Shown here piece after piece: positions 1-6,875 of a stretch of 6,915 nt of DNA. The stretch spans positions 1 to 6,915 of the forward strand of contig CAZDIO010000113.1 in assembly GCA_964505555.1 (NCBI GenBank). Reading direction: 5' to 3'. The notes under the pieces were generated by a model. The model ran no database searches, was not told where the DNA came from, and was given only the letters and a program-made list of their open reading frames with translations. Positions within the stretch are counted from its first letter, which is position 1. The number at the start of each line of letters is the position of its first letter. A program made the translations under genes and the position numbers. Source of the stretch: CAZDIO01 sp964505555. Its GTDB lineage: Bacteria; Bdellovibrionota_C; UBA2361; SZUA-149; CAZDIO01.

Positions 1-3000
1 CCATCAAGATCTCTTCTCTCCTTTGGAGCGAGTCTATAGTTGGTTGAAGAAAGAGGAGTTCCTCTTTGATCATACTGTTTTACAGTAAAACTCTTTGGAG
101 CAGAGGAGAGGTTAATAATACTTAACCAGTTTCCTACAAGGTCTGTTTGCTCCGTTGGGTCAAGACTTGGTTGGTGAGTGTTAAAACCAACTGAGGTACT
201 GCCGTAACTTGGAGCAGAGAGTGGAGAGTTAAAAGCAAACTCGTAACTTCCCCCATGACCAGGTCGGTAGAAGGAAACCCTGCCGTCAAGCTTTCCAGTA
301 AACTGTAACTTAATAATTCCATATGAATTAGGAGCAAAGCCTTGGAGGTCGTTAATGATGATATCTCGTTGACCTCTTCCTTTAAGGCTGAGTGTTACGG
401 TGTCTCCAACAGAACCGTTGTTTGTATAAAGAGTAAGGGTAATGCTTTGAGCGGTGGAGCCTGGATTTACTAACTCAAGCACATTAAGCATCCGGAGGTA
501 TCCGTTCCAAGGAAGGTAGGTTGGACTTGGAATCTCCTGAGGAGCACTTCCTCGGTCAGTCGGATCACTCCCAAGAGCGATCTCTTTTACATCACTCACT
601 CCATCGCCATCACTATCAAGATTCGGATCTGCAGGAGGAACCGGAGGTGGTGCCGCCATCGAGCTTCCCTCAATAAGGGAGAGATCGTCAAACCAAACAC
701 TTGCGGAGTTATCAAGCTCTAAACCGGTATAGAGTACGAAACGTACCTTAGTTGCATTACTTGGAGGGGTCAGTGATGCATAGAGCTTCCTCCAGAGGTT
801 TGTTCCTAAGGCGGTGCCGATTCTATTCTGTCTGATGATTCTGTTTTGTGAGTCAAGCCAGTAGAGAGAGATATGAGCACCACTGCCGTTTAAGTTTAGA
901 GTCTTTATCCATCCTGAACCGGTGTAGGTCTTTCCAACCTCTACCGGTATATCCTGATAGACCTCTCGGATGCTGAGCTTTGTTGCGGTCATCTCTAAGG
1001 ACTTCTTCCCACTTCGAACCGGCGAGGTGACCACCGTTCGACCGGCGCTGGTGATCTTCTGCCAGACCACAGCGCCGCTTTCAAAACCTGGATTTCCTAA
1101 CAGATTTGTTCCAGGAGGAACGCTCGGAGCACTTGAGGAGCTACTTGATGAAGAACTTCCCCCTCCGCTCCCCGAACCAAACTCATACGCCCCGATATCC
1201 CACCCTCCTCCGACTGGACGAAAACCTCCACCAGCGTCTTCAAAAAGACCGGCAATAGAAGTACCTTGGTTAATAGCATTACTACTGCCAGCAGCGAGAG
1301 TCATTCCTGGTAAACTTGCGTTTGGATCGGTAATCACACTGTTTTGAGCATGACCTGCAGCTTTCCATTCGGCGAATGTGAATTTGGTTTTTGTTGTTTT
1401 CCCCGGTTCGAGAGCTTCAAAGATGTCTTTATTGATCTGATGAGGGAAGTGCCAGATATTATGGGTATCAATAATACTAGCCATTGGTATGTTTGGAGCA
1501 GAGATTGCAAAGGTTAAATTTAAACCTGAATTAACAACAACGAGATTATTTTTAATCTGAAGTTGTGGTACTGCGGCAGCTACTGTGGAAGTGGCAACAG
1601 CAACAAAACTCGGACTGTTTCCAATGTGGTGGTAGAAAGAGTTGTTATAAATCTGCCAATTCTTCCATGTACTAAACCCAGGTTTTCCTGAACCGATCGT
1701 TATCGGGAACTGGATATTGTAGAAGCGATTGTTTCGAATGGTTGCATTGTCAGCTTGAAAAGAGCCGATAGCAACGTTACGTGATGTTTCTGATACTCCA
1801 TCAAAAAAATTCCTCTCAACAATTGTATCGGTCAGGTACTCACTTTGCCAATTATTGCCAGAACCCATACAGAGAATCGTTCCCATAACTCCCCCGGAGT
1901 GGCGGAAGATGTTATCTGAAAAAATAATAAACTCCCCTTTATTGGCCGGGTTATTGGCGATGTTTGCTCCAAGAAACTTGATCCCACAGCCAGCAGGCGC
2001 GCTCGCATTAAAAATATTTCCATAAATTACAGAATGGGTAAGCCATGTTCGAATAATGCTCTCTTGGGATAACTGCTTAGAGATCTTCATCGCCATGATG
2101 GCGATGTGGGATTGAGAATTATTATTTGCATCTGGTCCGTAATAGATCTCATATCCTGAATGATCAGCAAGCTCAGAATCAACGAATAAATTATCGTTTT
2201 TGCTTATCGCGGAGACGCTAAAGCCCCTCTGGTAACCAGAGATTTTTGAACGAAAAACTAATGTGTGCACTCCAGGATAGATTGCATTTTCAGCGACAGA
2301 AAAGCCTTGGAAAACCATATTAACGATCCGCACATCCTGGGTTGGATTGTTTAATCCAAGACTCAGTGCAGAGATAGTTCCGCCGAGGGTTTGAACAACT
2401 GGGCGCGGTTGGGTAAGGTCGTCACTGCCATTGGCATGATGATACGAGCCAATTAAGAAAGGGCCAACTTTACCACTAAATGCGTTGCCACCTGAAAAAC
2501 TCTTGTCATTAAGAAATGTTTCTCCTCTTTTAAAGAGCACCCGTCTTTGGCCACTTGTTGAAAAAAGAGTAGTGAGTGCTTTTGTGTATGTTTTAAAAGG
2601 ACCATTCGTTTGCGCCCCGTTTGGAACGGGAAGAGTTCCAGACCAGTTGTCGTTTCCTGCAGCAGATACATAAAAGGTTGTTCCCGAAAAAGGGAGCACG
2701 GTTATCGTTTCAGTAATTGGTTGTCCAAGCTGAGTGCCGTTTCGTTTCACCGTAAGTGTTACTTGGTATGTTCCGGGAGTTTCAAAAACATGTGCAACAA
2801 CTGCCCCAGTTCCCTGGTTTGCATCGAGATCGGGGCGATTAACAAAGTAGGCGTTTGGATCTTGAAAATCCCACGCATATTCAAGTTCATGAAAGGGTTT
2901 TGCTACGCCTGAAAATGTAAGATGTGTGGCATCAAAAAACACTCCAAGAGGAGCAACGCCAGAATTTCGATTTGCAAGAGTTGTTGCGGCGCTGGAAGCA

Positions 3001-3083
3001 ACACCAGAGCTACTATTCTGTGCAAAAACAAAGTTGTGCGATAAAAGGAATAGAAAGAGTATGAGAACCCTTAATTTTGTCAT
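1..3083 (-). CDS. Secreted multidomain beta-helix surface protein (C-terminus beyond window)
   Basis: The frame runs from ATG at 3083 to the left edge without a stop, more than 1,027 codons, so the C-terminus is missing. Residues 1-21 form a signal peptide (K3 and R5, then a Leu/Phe-rich core, likely cleavage VFA|QN), so the product is exported. Residues about 41-131 look like a PKD domain (YAWDF; HVFETPGTYQVTLTV). Residues about 136-635 look like a right-handed parallel beta-helix: they open with FYVSAAGNDNWSG, contain recurrent NN-F coils, and close with WDIGAYEF at 628-635. Then come nine serines (643-651), a CBM4/9-like module (about 660-804; NPGFE, a GWIKT-type strand, WFDDLSL), a calcium-binding type-3 repeat (819-843; DSDGDGVSD), and two divergent copies of a C-terminal module. 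Such architectures occur in adhesins and in polysaccharide lyases; I see no catalytic residues that would decide between them. A C6 run at 3086-3091 reads GGGGGG on the coding strand, only 2 nt before ATG, so the Shine-Dalgarno is poorly spaced. The start is kept because it gives the signal peptide and no other in-frame start lies just upstream. Function beyond carbohydrate or surface binding is inference. Confidence 0.9.
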   Translation of the reverse strand, partial: MTKLRVLILFLFLLSHNFVFAQNSSSGVASSAATTLANRNSGVAPLGVFFDATHLTFSGVAKPFHELEYAWDFQDPNAYFVNRPDLDANQGTGAVVAHVFETPGTYQVTLTVKRNGTQLGQPITETITVLPFSGTTFYVSAAGNDNWSGTLPVPNGAQTNGPFKTYTKALTTLFSTSGQRRVLFKRGETFLNDKSFSGGNAFSGKVGPFLIGSYHHANGSDDLTQPRPVVQTLGGTISALSLGLNNPTQDVRIVNMVFQGFSVAENAIYPGVHTLVFRSKISGYQRGFSVSAISKNDNLFVDSELADHSGYEIYYGPDANNNSQSHIAIMAMKISKQLSQESIIRTWLTHSVIYGNIFNASAPAGCGIKFLGANIANNPANKGEFIIFSDNIFRHSGGVMGTILCMGSGNNWQSEYLTDTIVERNFFDGVSETSRNVAIGSFQADNATIRNNRFYNIQFPITIGSGKPGFSTWKNWQIYNNSFYHHIGNSPSFVAVATSTVAAAVPQLQIKNNLVVVNSGLNLTFAISAPNIPMASIIDTHNIWHFPHQINKDIFEALEPGKTTKTKFTFAEWKAAGHAQNSVITDPNASLPGMTLAAGSSNAINQGTSIAGLFEDAGGGFRPVGGGWDIGAYEFGSGSGGGSSSSSSSSSAPSVPPGTNLLGNPGFESGAVVWQKITSAGRTVVTSPVRSGKKSLEMTATKLSIREVYQDIPVEVGKTYTGSGWIKTLNLNGSGAHISLYWLDSQNRIIRQNRIGTALGTNLWRKLYASLTPPSNATKVRFVLYTGLELDNSASVWFDDLSLIEGSSMAAPPPVPPADPNLDSDGDGVSDVKEIALGSDPTDRGSAPQEIPSPTYLPWNGYLRMLNVLELVNPGSTAQSITLTLYTNNGSVGDTVTLSLKGRGQRDIIINDLQGFAPNSYGIIKLQFTGKLDGRVSFYRPGHGGSYEFAFNSPLSAPSYGSTSVGFNTHQPSLDPTEQTDLVGNWLSIINLSSAPKSFTVKQYDQRGTPLSSTNYRLAPKERRDLD
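6..134 (-). repeat. C-terminal module, repeat unit 2 core (protein-level repeat, runs off edge)
   Basis: Residues 984-1026 begin GNWLSIINLSSAPKSFTVKQ and end KERRDL. This is the second copy of the module, 118 residues after the first. Only its N-terminal third lies inside the window, so the total number of copies is unknown. Confidence 0.6.
360..488 (-). repeat. C-terminal module, repeat unit 1 core (protein-level repeat)
   Basis: Residues 866-908 of the surface protein begin LNVLELVNPGSTAQSITLTL and end GRGQRDI. They align without gaps to residues 984-1026, with 11 of 43 identical (including two Asn, Tyr, Gly and the terminal Arg-Asp). The pattern of alternating hydrophobic strands suggests an Ig-like beta-sandwich. 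I cannot name the family. Confidence 0.6.
1131..1157 (-). other. Polyserine linker in the beta-helix protein
   Basis: Nine consecutive serine codons (residues 643-651), preceded by a Gly/Ser stretch and followed by APSVPPG, separate the end of the beta-helix from the CBM4/9-like module. The codons are mixed (AGT, TCT, TCA, AGC, TCC), so this is a protein-level linker and not a simple nucleotide repeat. Polyserine linkers are known from modular extracellular carbohydrate-active proteins of Gram-negative bacteria. Confidence 0.8.
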
Positions 3084-3251
3084 AACCCCCCAGTCAAAAA
3101 CGACTATTAGAGCGGAGATGCATTTCTCATGCCAGGGGTTTATTTATCTTGGGGTAAGCGAGGAACCGATTTTTCACCTGCCGAGATGCTCAATTATGCC
3201 GCATTTCTGTCATAGGAGTGGGGTAAGATTGCGTAGTAAGGAGAAAACGAC
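3084..3251. other. Divergent intergenic region
   Basis: These 168 bp separate the starts of the minus-strand surface protein and the plus-strand glycosyltransferase, so both promoters should lie here. I found no hexamer pair with acceptable spacing on either strand. There is a short inverted repeat (GCAT and ATGC arms) around 3119-3131. The region ends with the glycosyltransferase ribosome binding site. Confidence 0.6.
3238..3243 (+). promoter_or_regulatory. Ribosome binding site of the glycosyltransferase
   Basis: AAGGAG lies 8 nt before the ATG at 3252, an ideal Shine-Dalgarno and spacing. It fixes that ATG as the start. Confidence 0.85.
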
Positions 3252-4484
3252 ATGAAGATCCTTGCGCTTGCCCGAGATATTCCTGCTACTTCGCAGATGC
3301 CAGGAAGTCCTCGTTTCTTTCATTTTTGCAAGGAGCTCTCCAAGAAACATGAGTTAGTTCTCGCTACGTTTGTCCCCTCAGAAAATAGAGAGCAATGGTT
3401 TTTAAAAGATGAGCAGACAAAAGATGTTTTTAAAAAAAGAGTCATTCTACCGGAGCGAGGTAGTCCCACATGGTTAAATAAGCAACGACACCGGCTTTCT
3501 TTTTCCTCACACCTTTTTCATAAATATCTTTTCCCAAGGCACTTTCAAGAGGTCTGCAAAACGATAAAAGAACTTACGCAGGTTGAAGATATCGATCTCA
3601 TCTATGCAGAGGGGCTGCAGATGACGCAGTACCTTTTTGCAAATTCTAATATTCCAAGAGTTGTTGATGTTACCGATTCTCTCACGGTGCTATTTCATAA
3701 GATGGCAAAGCAGGAGAGAAAGTTCAGACGAAAAATTGCCCTTTCTCTTGAAGGGTGGGAGGTGTCGCAGTGGGAGAAAAAACTCCATACCTACTTCCCT
3801 CTGGTTATTGCTATCTCGGATCAAGATGGAGAAGCGATCAAGCGGTTAGCTCCTGATACAAACTTGCTTATCCTTCCTAACGGGGTAGATGCTGATTACT
3901 TCAAATATCAACAAGGAAGTTACTCCAAAAAGCTTGTTTTTACCGGTGTTATGGCCTATGGCCCGAACGAAGATGCGGCTCTTTATTTTGCAAAAGATAT
4001 CTTCCCTCTTATCCGTGAGGGAGAACCGGAGGCAGAGTTTTGGATTGTTGGCGATGCTCCAAGTAAGACCGTAATGGCACTTCATGGAAGAGAGGGAGTT
4101 TTTGTAACAGGGACCGTTGATGACGTTCGGCCCTATGTTTGGGATGCGGGAGTGTATGTCTCCCCACTTCGTTATGGGGCGGGGATAAAAAATAAAATTT
4201 TAGCAGCGTTTTCAATGGGTGCACCTGTTGTAGCAACCTCGGCAAGTATCGAAGGAATTCATGTCATCTCGGAAAAGCATCTCCTCCTTGCAGACGGTGC
4301 CAAGCATTTTGCAAATCAGGTGTTGAGACTTCTTGGAGATACGGTATTGCAAAAATCGCTCACAACAGCGGCTCATTCTTTTGTCGAAGCAGAATACTCG
4401 TGGTCAAAGCTTGGAATTGTGCTTGATGGGGAGTTAGAAAAAGTATTAAAATTAGAGGGCAAAAAGAGTTCTGAACTTAACTAA
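3252..4484 (+). CDS. GT4-family glycosyltransferase, exosortase/PEP-CTERM-associated type
   Basis: This 410-residue protein has no membrane segments and should act in the cytoplasm or at the inner membrane face, transferring a sugar from a nucleotide-sugar donor. It has the two-Rossmann-fold GT-B layout. The N-terminal half opens MKILALARDIPATSQMPGSP and contains an acceptor-side motif FHF. The hinge PNGVDADYF is at 209-217. The donor-binding half carries FTGVMAYGPNEDA (230-242), FWIVGDAP (263-270), VTGTVDDVRPYV (285-296) and SPLRYGAGIKNKI (304-316). The PNGVDADYF, VTGT-DVRPY and GIKNK-type motifs match what I recall of the TIGR03087 sugar transferases linked to exosortase and exopolysaccharide loci; length is normal for that group. 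Positions 310 and 318, where GT4 enzymes usually carry the two Glu of EX7E, are both Ala. No exosortase or other polysaccharide gene lies in the window, so the pathway, donor and acceptor are unknown. Confidence 0.9.
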   Translation: MKILALARDIPATSQMPGSPRFFHFCKELSKKHELVLATFVPSENREQWFLKDEQTKDVFKKRVILPERGSPTWLNKQRHRLSFSSHLFHKYLFPRHFQEVCKTIKELTQVEDIDLIYAEGLQMTQYLFANSNIPRVVDVTDSLTVLFHKMAKQERKFRRKIALSLEGWEVSQWEKKLHTYFPLVIAISDQDGEAIKRLAPDTNLLILPNGVDADYFKYQQGSYSKKLVFTGVMAYGPNEDAALYFAKDIFPLIREGEPEAEFWIVGDAPSKTVMALHGREGVFVTGTVDDVRPYVWDAGVYVSPLRYGAGIKNKILAAFSMGAPVVATSASIEGIHVISEKHLLLADGAKHFANQVLRLLGDTVLQKSLTTAAHSFVEAEYSWSKLGIVLDGELEKVLKLEGKKSSELN

Positions 4485-4759
4485 AAGCCTTGAATGTTGA
4501 TGTGCTTAAAGCACGCCTCTTCATTTCTTTGTGCCTTGTTGCATTTATCTTTTGCAGACAGGCAGAGTGTGGGCTCATTTTTACTTTCGCACGCACTTTT
4601 TTCTTGGGCACACTCAATGACGGAGATAAGCACTCGTTGTGCGCAGGGATGGGTAACGTCGGCAGTAATTTTCTCTCCCTCAGCATGACTCAAAGAGAGG
4701 TTAAGAAAGAGAGAAAAGAATATTAGTATAAAGAAACGCACGATTACTGCTCGTATCAA
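4481..4759 (-). CDS. Small secreted six-cysteine protein, function unknown
   Basis: The frame is 92 codons from TTG at 4759. An N-terminal Arg is followed by a strongly hydrophobic core (FFILIFFSLFLNLSL) and a likely cleavage site SHA|EG after residue 26, so the product is probably exported. The mature part of about 66 residues is Lys/Glu-rich and has six Cys at 39, 50, 57, 66, 73 and 83, including two CX6C pairs separated by eight residues. Up to three disulfides are possible in the periplasm. There is no CXXCH haem motif and no lipobox. An in-frame TGA lies seven codons upstream and there is no ATG, so the start is either TTG 4759 or GTG 4741, which would give a neater signal peptide beginning with VRFFIL. 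Neither has a good Shine-Dalgarno. It converges on the glycosyltransferase: the two stops share bases at 4481-4484. A plus-strand frame over the same stretch is less protein-like. I recognise no family. Confidence 0.6.
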   Translation of the reverse strand: MIRAVIVRFFILIFFSLFLNLSLSHAEGEKITADVTHPCAQRVLISVIECAQEKSACESKNEPTLCLSAKDKCNKAQRNEEACFKHINIQGF

Positions 4760-4773
4760 CCTATTTTGACCAA
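4760..4773. repeat. 14-bp direct repeat, copy 1
   Basis: CCTATTTTGACCAA. It matches 13 of 14 bases at 4882-4895, with the first 11 identical. It directly abuts the TTG start of the small secreted protein gene. Confidence 0.6.
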
Positions 4774-4881
4774 ACGTTCATCACTACTAGTTGTTATGGG
4801 GGAAAGATGGAAAAGCGCATCAAAGAGCTACGGAAATGATTAAAGAGAGCACGTTATAACTGCTTTGTGGATTGAACTTTC

Positions 4882-4895
4882 CCTATTTTGACTAA
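4882..4895. repeat. 14-bp direct repeat, copy 2
   Basis: CCTATTTTGACTAA, 122 bp after copy 1 and in the same orientation. It lies 9 bp upstream of the putative -35 box of the Kup gene, so it could be a regulator site or the trace of an old duplication. Confidence 0.6.
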
Positions 4896-4903
4896 TAGCC
4901 TAA

Positions 4904-4932
4904 TTGAAGGCGAATACAGGCTTCATAATAAT
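4904..4932 (+). promoter_or_regulatory. Putative sigma70-type promoter of the Kup gene
   Basis: TTGAAG (4904-4909) and AATAAT (4927-4932) are separated by exactly 17 bp, giving 4/6 and 5/6 matches to consensus. Transcription would start near 4939, leaving a leader of under 20 nt that would barely include the ribosome binding site. An inverted repeat with TGAAG and CTTCA arms (4905-4909, 4921-4925) spans the spacer and could be an operator. An upstream promoter cannot be excluded. Confidence 0.45.
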
Positions 4933-4940
4933 TGTACATT

Positions 4941-4947
4941 GGGGGTG
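4941..4947 (+). promoter_or_regulatory. G-rich ribosome binding site of the Kup gene
   Basis: GGGGGTG lies 8 nt before the GTG at 4956. It can pair with the anti-Shine-Dalgarno through G-U wobble. It supports GTG as the start, since no ATG is available before the first conserved Kup motif. Confidence 0.6.
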
Positions 4948-4955
4948 TTTAGACC

Positions 4956-6875
4956 GTGGAAGGGGTTCGAGGAGAAGATCCACAACGGACAGAACAAACG
5001 CATTCACATGCGCATGGAGGGCGGATTTTAACGCTCTCTCTTGCAGCACTTGGCGTTGTCTTTGGTGATATCGGAACTAGTCCGCTCTATGCGATCCGGG
5101 AATGCTTTCACGGCCACTCCAAAGTAAGCCCAGATCCTCTCAATGTTTTGGGAATAATGTCACTTATTTTTTGGGCAATTGTGATCATTATCTCCTTAAA
5201 GTATCTCATCTTTATTCTCCGTGCGGATAATCGTGGAGAGGGAGGAATACTTGCTCTTTTTGCGTTAGTGCTTCCCCGTGCCCAACAAACAGGTTTTCTT
5301 TATCGGATTATTATAGTGCTTGGTCTCTTTGGAGCGGCGCTTCTTTATGGCGATGGAATTATTACTCCAGCGATCTCGGTTCTTAGTGCGATAGAAGGTC
5401 TTGAAGTTGCAACTCCTGTCTTTAAATCGTTTGTTGTTCCAGCAGCAATGCTGATTTTATTTCTCCTTTTTCTCTTTCAACACTTTGGAACGACAGGTAT
5501 TGGAGCAGTTTTTGGGCCAATTACCTTACTGTGGTTTACGGCGATCGGTATTCTTGGAGCGATCAGTGTTTATCATACTCCGGAGATTCTCGTAGCGATC
5601 AGTCCTACCTACGCAGCGGAATTTTTTGTTCGAAATGGTATGGAGGGTTTTGCGGTTCTAGGATCTGTTTTTCTTGCCGTTACAGGGGGAGAAGCACTGT
5701 ATGCCGATATGGGTCATTTTGGAAAAAAACCAATTCGACTTAACTGGTTTTGTTTCGTGTTGCCATCACTTCTCCTTAGTTACTTTGGTCAGTCAGCGCT
5801 CATTTTACGTCAGCCAGATGCAGTTCATAATCCCTTTTATCGCCTCGTGCCGACGATGTTTCTCTATCCGATGGTAATTCTTGCAACTCTTGCCGCTGTT
5901 ATTGCTTCACAAGCGGTGATCTCGGGAGCCTTTTCTCTTACCCGTCAGGCAGTGCAGCTTGGTTATTGTCCACGTTTGCAAATTATCCATACCTCACCAC
6001 GCACGATCGGACAGATTTATATTCCTTCCGTAAACTGGGCGTTGATGATTGGGACCCTTTTATTGGTTTTAAATTTTCGTTCTTCGACGAATCTTGCCTC
6101 AGCTTACGGAATTGCAGTTACGATGACGATGGTGATCACCACGTTACTTGCTTATATTGTTGCAGGGCAAGTGTGGAAATGGACTTGGTGGAAAACATCG
6201 CTTGTTTTTTCATTCTTTTTAATCATCGATATGGCCTTTCTTTCTTCGAACTTGCTGAAAATCCATAATGGCGGATGGCTTCCCCTTGTTGTTGGTGCTG
6301 TGATTTATCTGATGATGTCTACCTGGAAGAGAGGAAGGGGGGTGCTTGCGGAGCGACTTGGAATGGGAAGTATGCCTCTTGAGGAATTTCTTACATTACT
6401 AAAGACCACTCCCCCGGTGCGTGTGCCAGGTTGCGCAGTGTTTATGACGGCAAGTAATGATGGTGTTCCAATTACCCTTCTTCATCACCTCAAACATAAT
6501 AAAGCGCTTCATAAGCAGATTATTCTTCTCACCTTGGTCACTGAAGAGGTTCCTGCAGTTCCCCGTTCCGAACGAGCAACATTTCAGGAGCATCAATTCG
6601 GGCTCTTTCGAATCATTGGGCATTATGGATTTATGGAACATCCTCATGTTCCAGCGCTCCTTCGTCAATGCCAAGATCAAGGACTTGAGCTCAACCTTGA
6701 TGATACGACGTTTTATTTGGGCAGAGAAACTCTCCTGCCAAGCATCCGACCAGCACTCCCGCTCTGGCAGACAAAACTCTTTGCCTTTATGTCAAGAAAC
6801 GCTCAAAGAGCCACAGACTTCTTTCGCATCCCCACCAACCGCGTTGTCGAAGTTGGTGTACAGATTAAGCTCTAG
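4956..6875 (+). CDS. kup: Kup-family low-affinity potassium uptake transporter
   Basis: This 639-residue inner-membrane protein imports K+, by family knowledge in symport with H+. It is complete; E. coli Kup has 622 residues. The GTG start gives a roughly 23-residue polar N-terminus with a small His cluster (HSHAH, 16-20). About 12 hydrophobic segments follow, up to residue 455, then a cytoplasmic domain of about 180 residues. Hallmarks in order: GVVFGDIGTSPLY (33-45), RADNRGEGGILAL (89-101), YGDGIITPAISVLSAIEGLE (131-150), TGGEALYADMGHFGK (243-257), then ASQAVISGAFSLTRQAVQLG and an NFRSSTNLASAYGIAVT stretch. Asp38, Asp133 and Glu246 sit where acidic residues were reported to matter in E. coli Kup (D23, E116 and E229, from memory). 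The C-terminal domain keeps family features such as RVPGCAVFM and TTFYLGRET. It has its own plausible promoter and no close co-directional partner, so it is probably monocistronic. No c-di-AMP riboswitch is apparent upstream. Confidence 0.97.
   Translation: MEGVRGEDPQRTEQTHSHAHGGRILTLSLAALGVVFGDIGTSPLYAIRECFHGHSKVSPDPLNVLGIMSLIFWAIVIIISLKYLIFILRADNRGEGGILALFALVLPRAQQTGFLYRIIIVLGLFGAALLYGDGIITPAISVLSAIEGLEVATPVFKSFVVPAAMLILFLLFLFQHFGTTGIGAVFGPITLLWFTAIGILGAISVYHTPEILVAISPTYAAEFFVRNGMEGFAVLGSVFLAVTGGEALYADMGHFGKKPIRLNWFCFVLPSLLLSYFGQSALILRQPDAVHNPFYRLVPTMFLYPMVILATLAAVIASQAVISGAFSLTRQAVQLGYCPRLQIIHTSPRTIGQIYIPSVNWALMIGTLLLVLNFRSSTNLASAYGIAVTMTMVITTLLAYIVAGQVWKWTWWKTSLVFSFFLIIDMAFLSSNLLKIHNGGWLPLVVGAVIYLMMSTWKRGRGVLAERLGMGSMPLEEFLTLLKTTPPVRVPGCAVFMTASNDGVPITLLHHLKHNKALHKQIILLTLVTEEVPAVPRSERATFQEHQFGLFRIIGHYGFMEHPHVPALLRQCQDQGLELNLDDTTFYLGRETLLPSIRPALPLWQTKLFAFMSRNAQRATDFFRIPTNRVVEVGVQIKL

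Noticed and set aside
970..1347. Plus-strand 125-codon frame
   Set aside because: It is the complement of the Gly/Ser-rich linker region of the surface protein. Its Pro-rich product reflects the opposite strand, and it has no plausible ribosome binding site or domain.
3084..3251. Promoter candidates such as TAATAG (minus) and TAAGAT (plus)
   Set aside because: Neither has an acceptable -35 hexamer at 16-18 bp, and TAAGAT would put the transcription start on top of the ribosome binding site.
2926..3255. Plus-strand 109-codon frame reaching into the glycosyltransferase start
   Set aside because: It lies mostly antisense to the surface protein's signal peptide and PKD region. The glycosyltransferase has its own strong ribosome binding site at 3238-3243.
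4502..4514. GTGCTTAAAGCAC palindrome just after the glycosyltransferase stop as a terminator
   Set aside because: The usable stem is only 4-5 bp, there is no T-run on either side, and it lies inside the coding sequence of the minus-strand gene.
4490..4726. Plus-strand frame opposite the small secreted protein, starting with TTG
   Set aside because: It overlaps the more convincing minus-strand gene. Its product has no sensible signal-peptide or domain layout, although this is a judgement and not proof.
4774..4955. Possible c-di-AMP (ydaO-type) riboswitch controlling kup
   Set aside because: Such riboswitches occur before K+ transporter genes, but I see none of the extended conserved stems and the predicted leader is under 20 nt.
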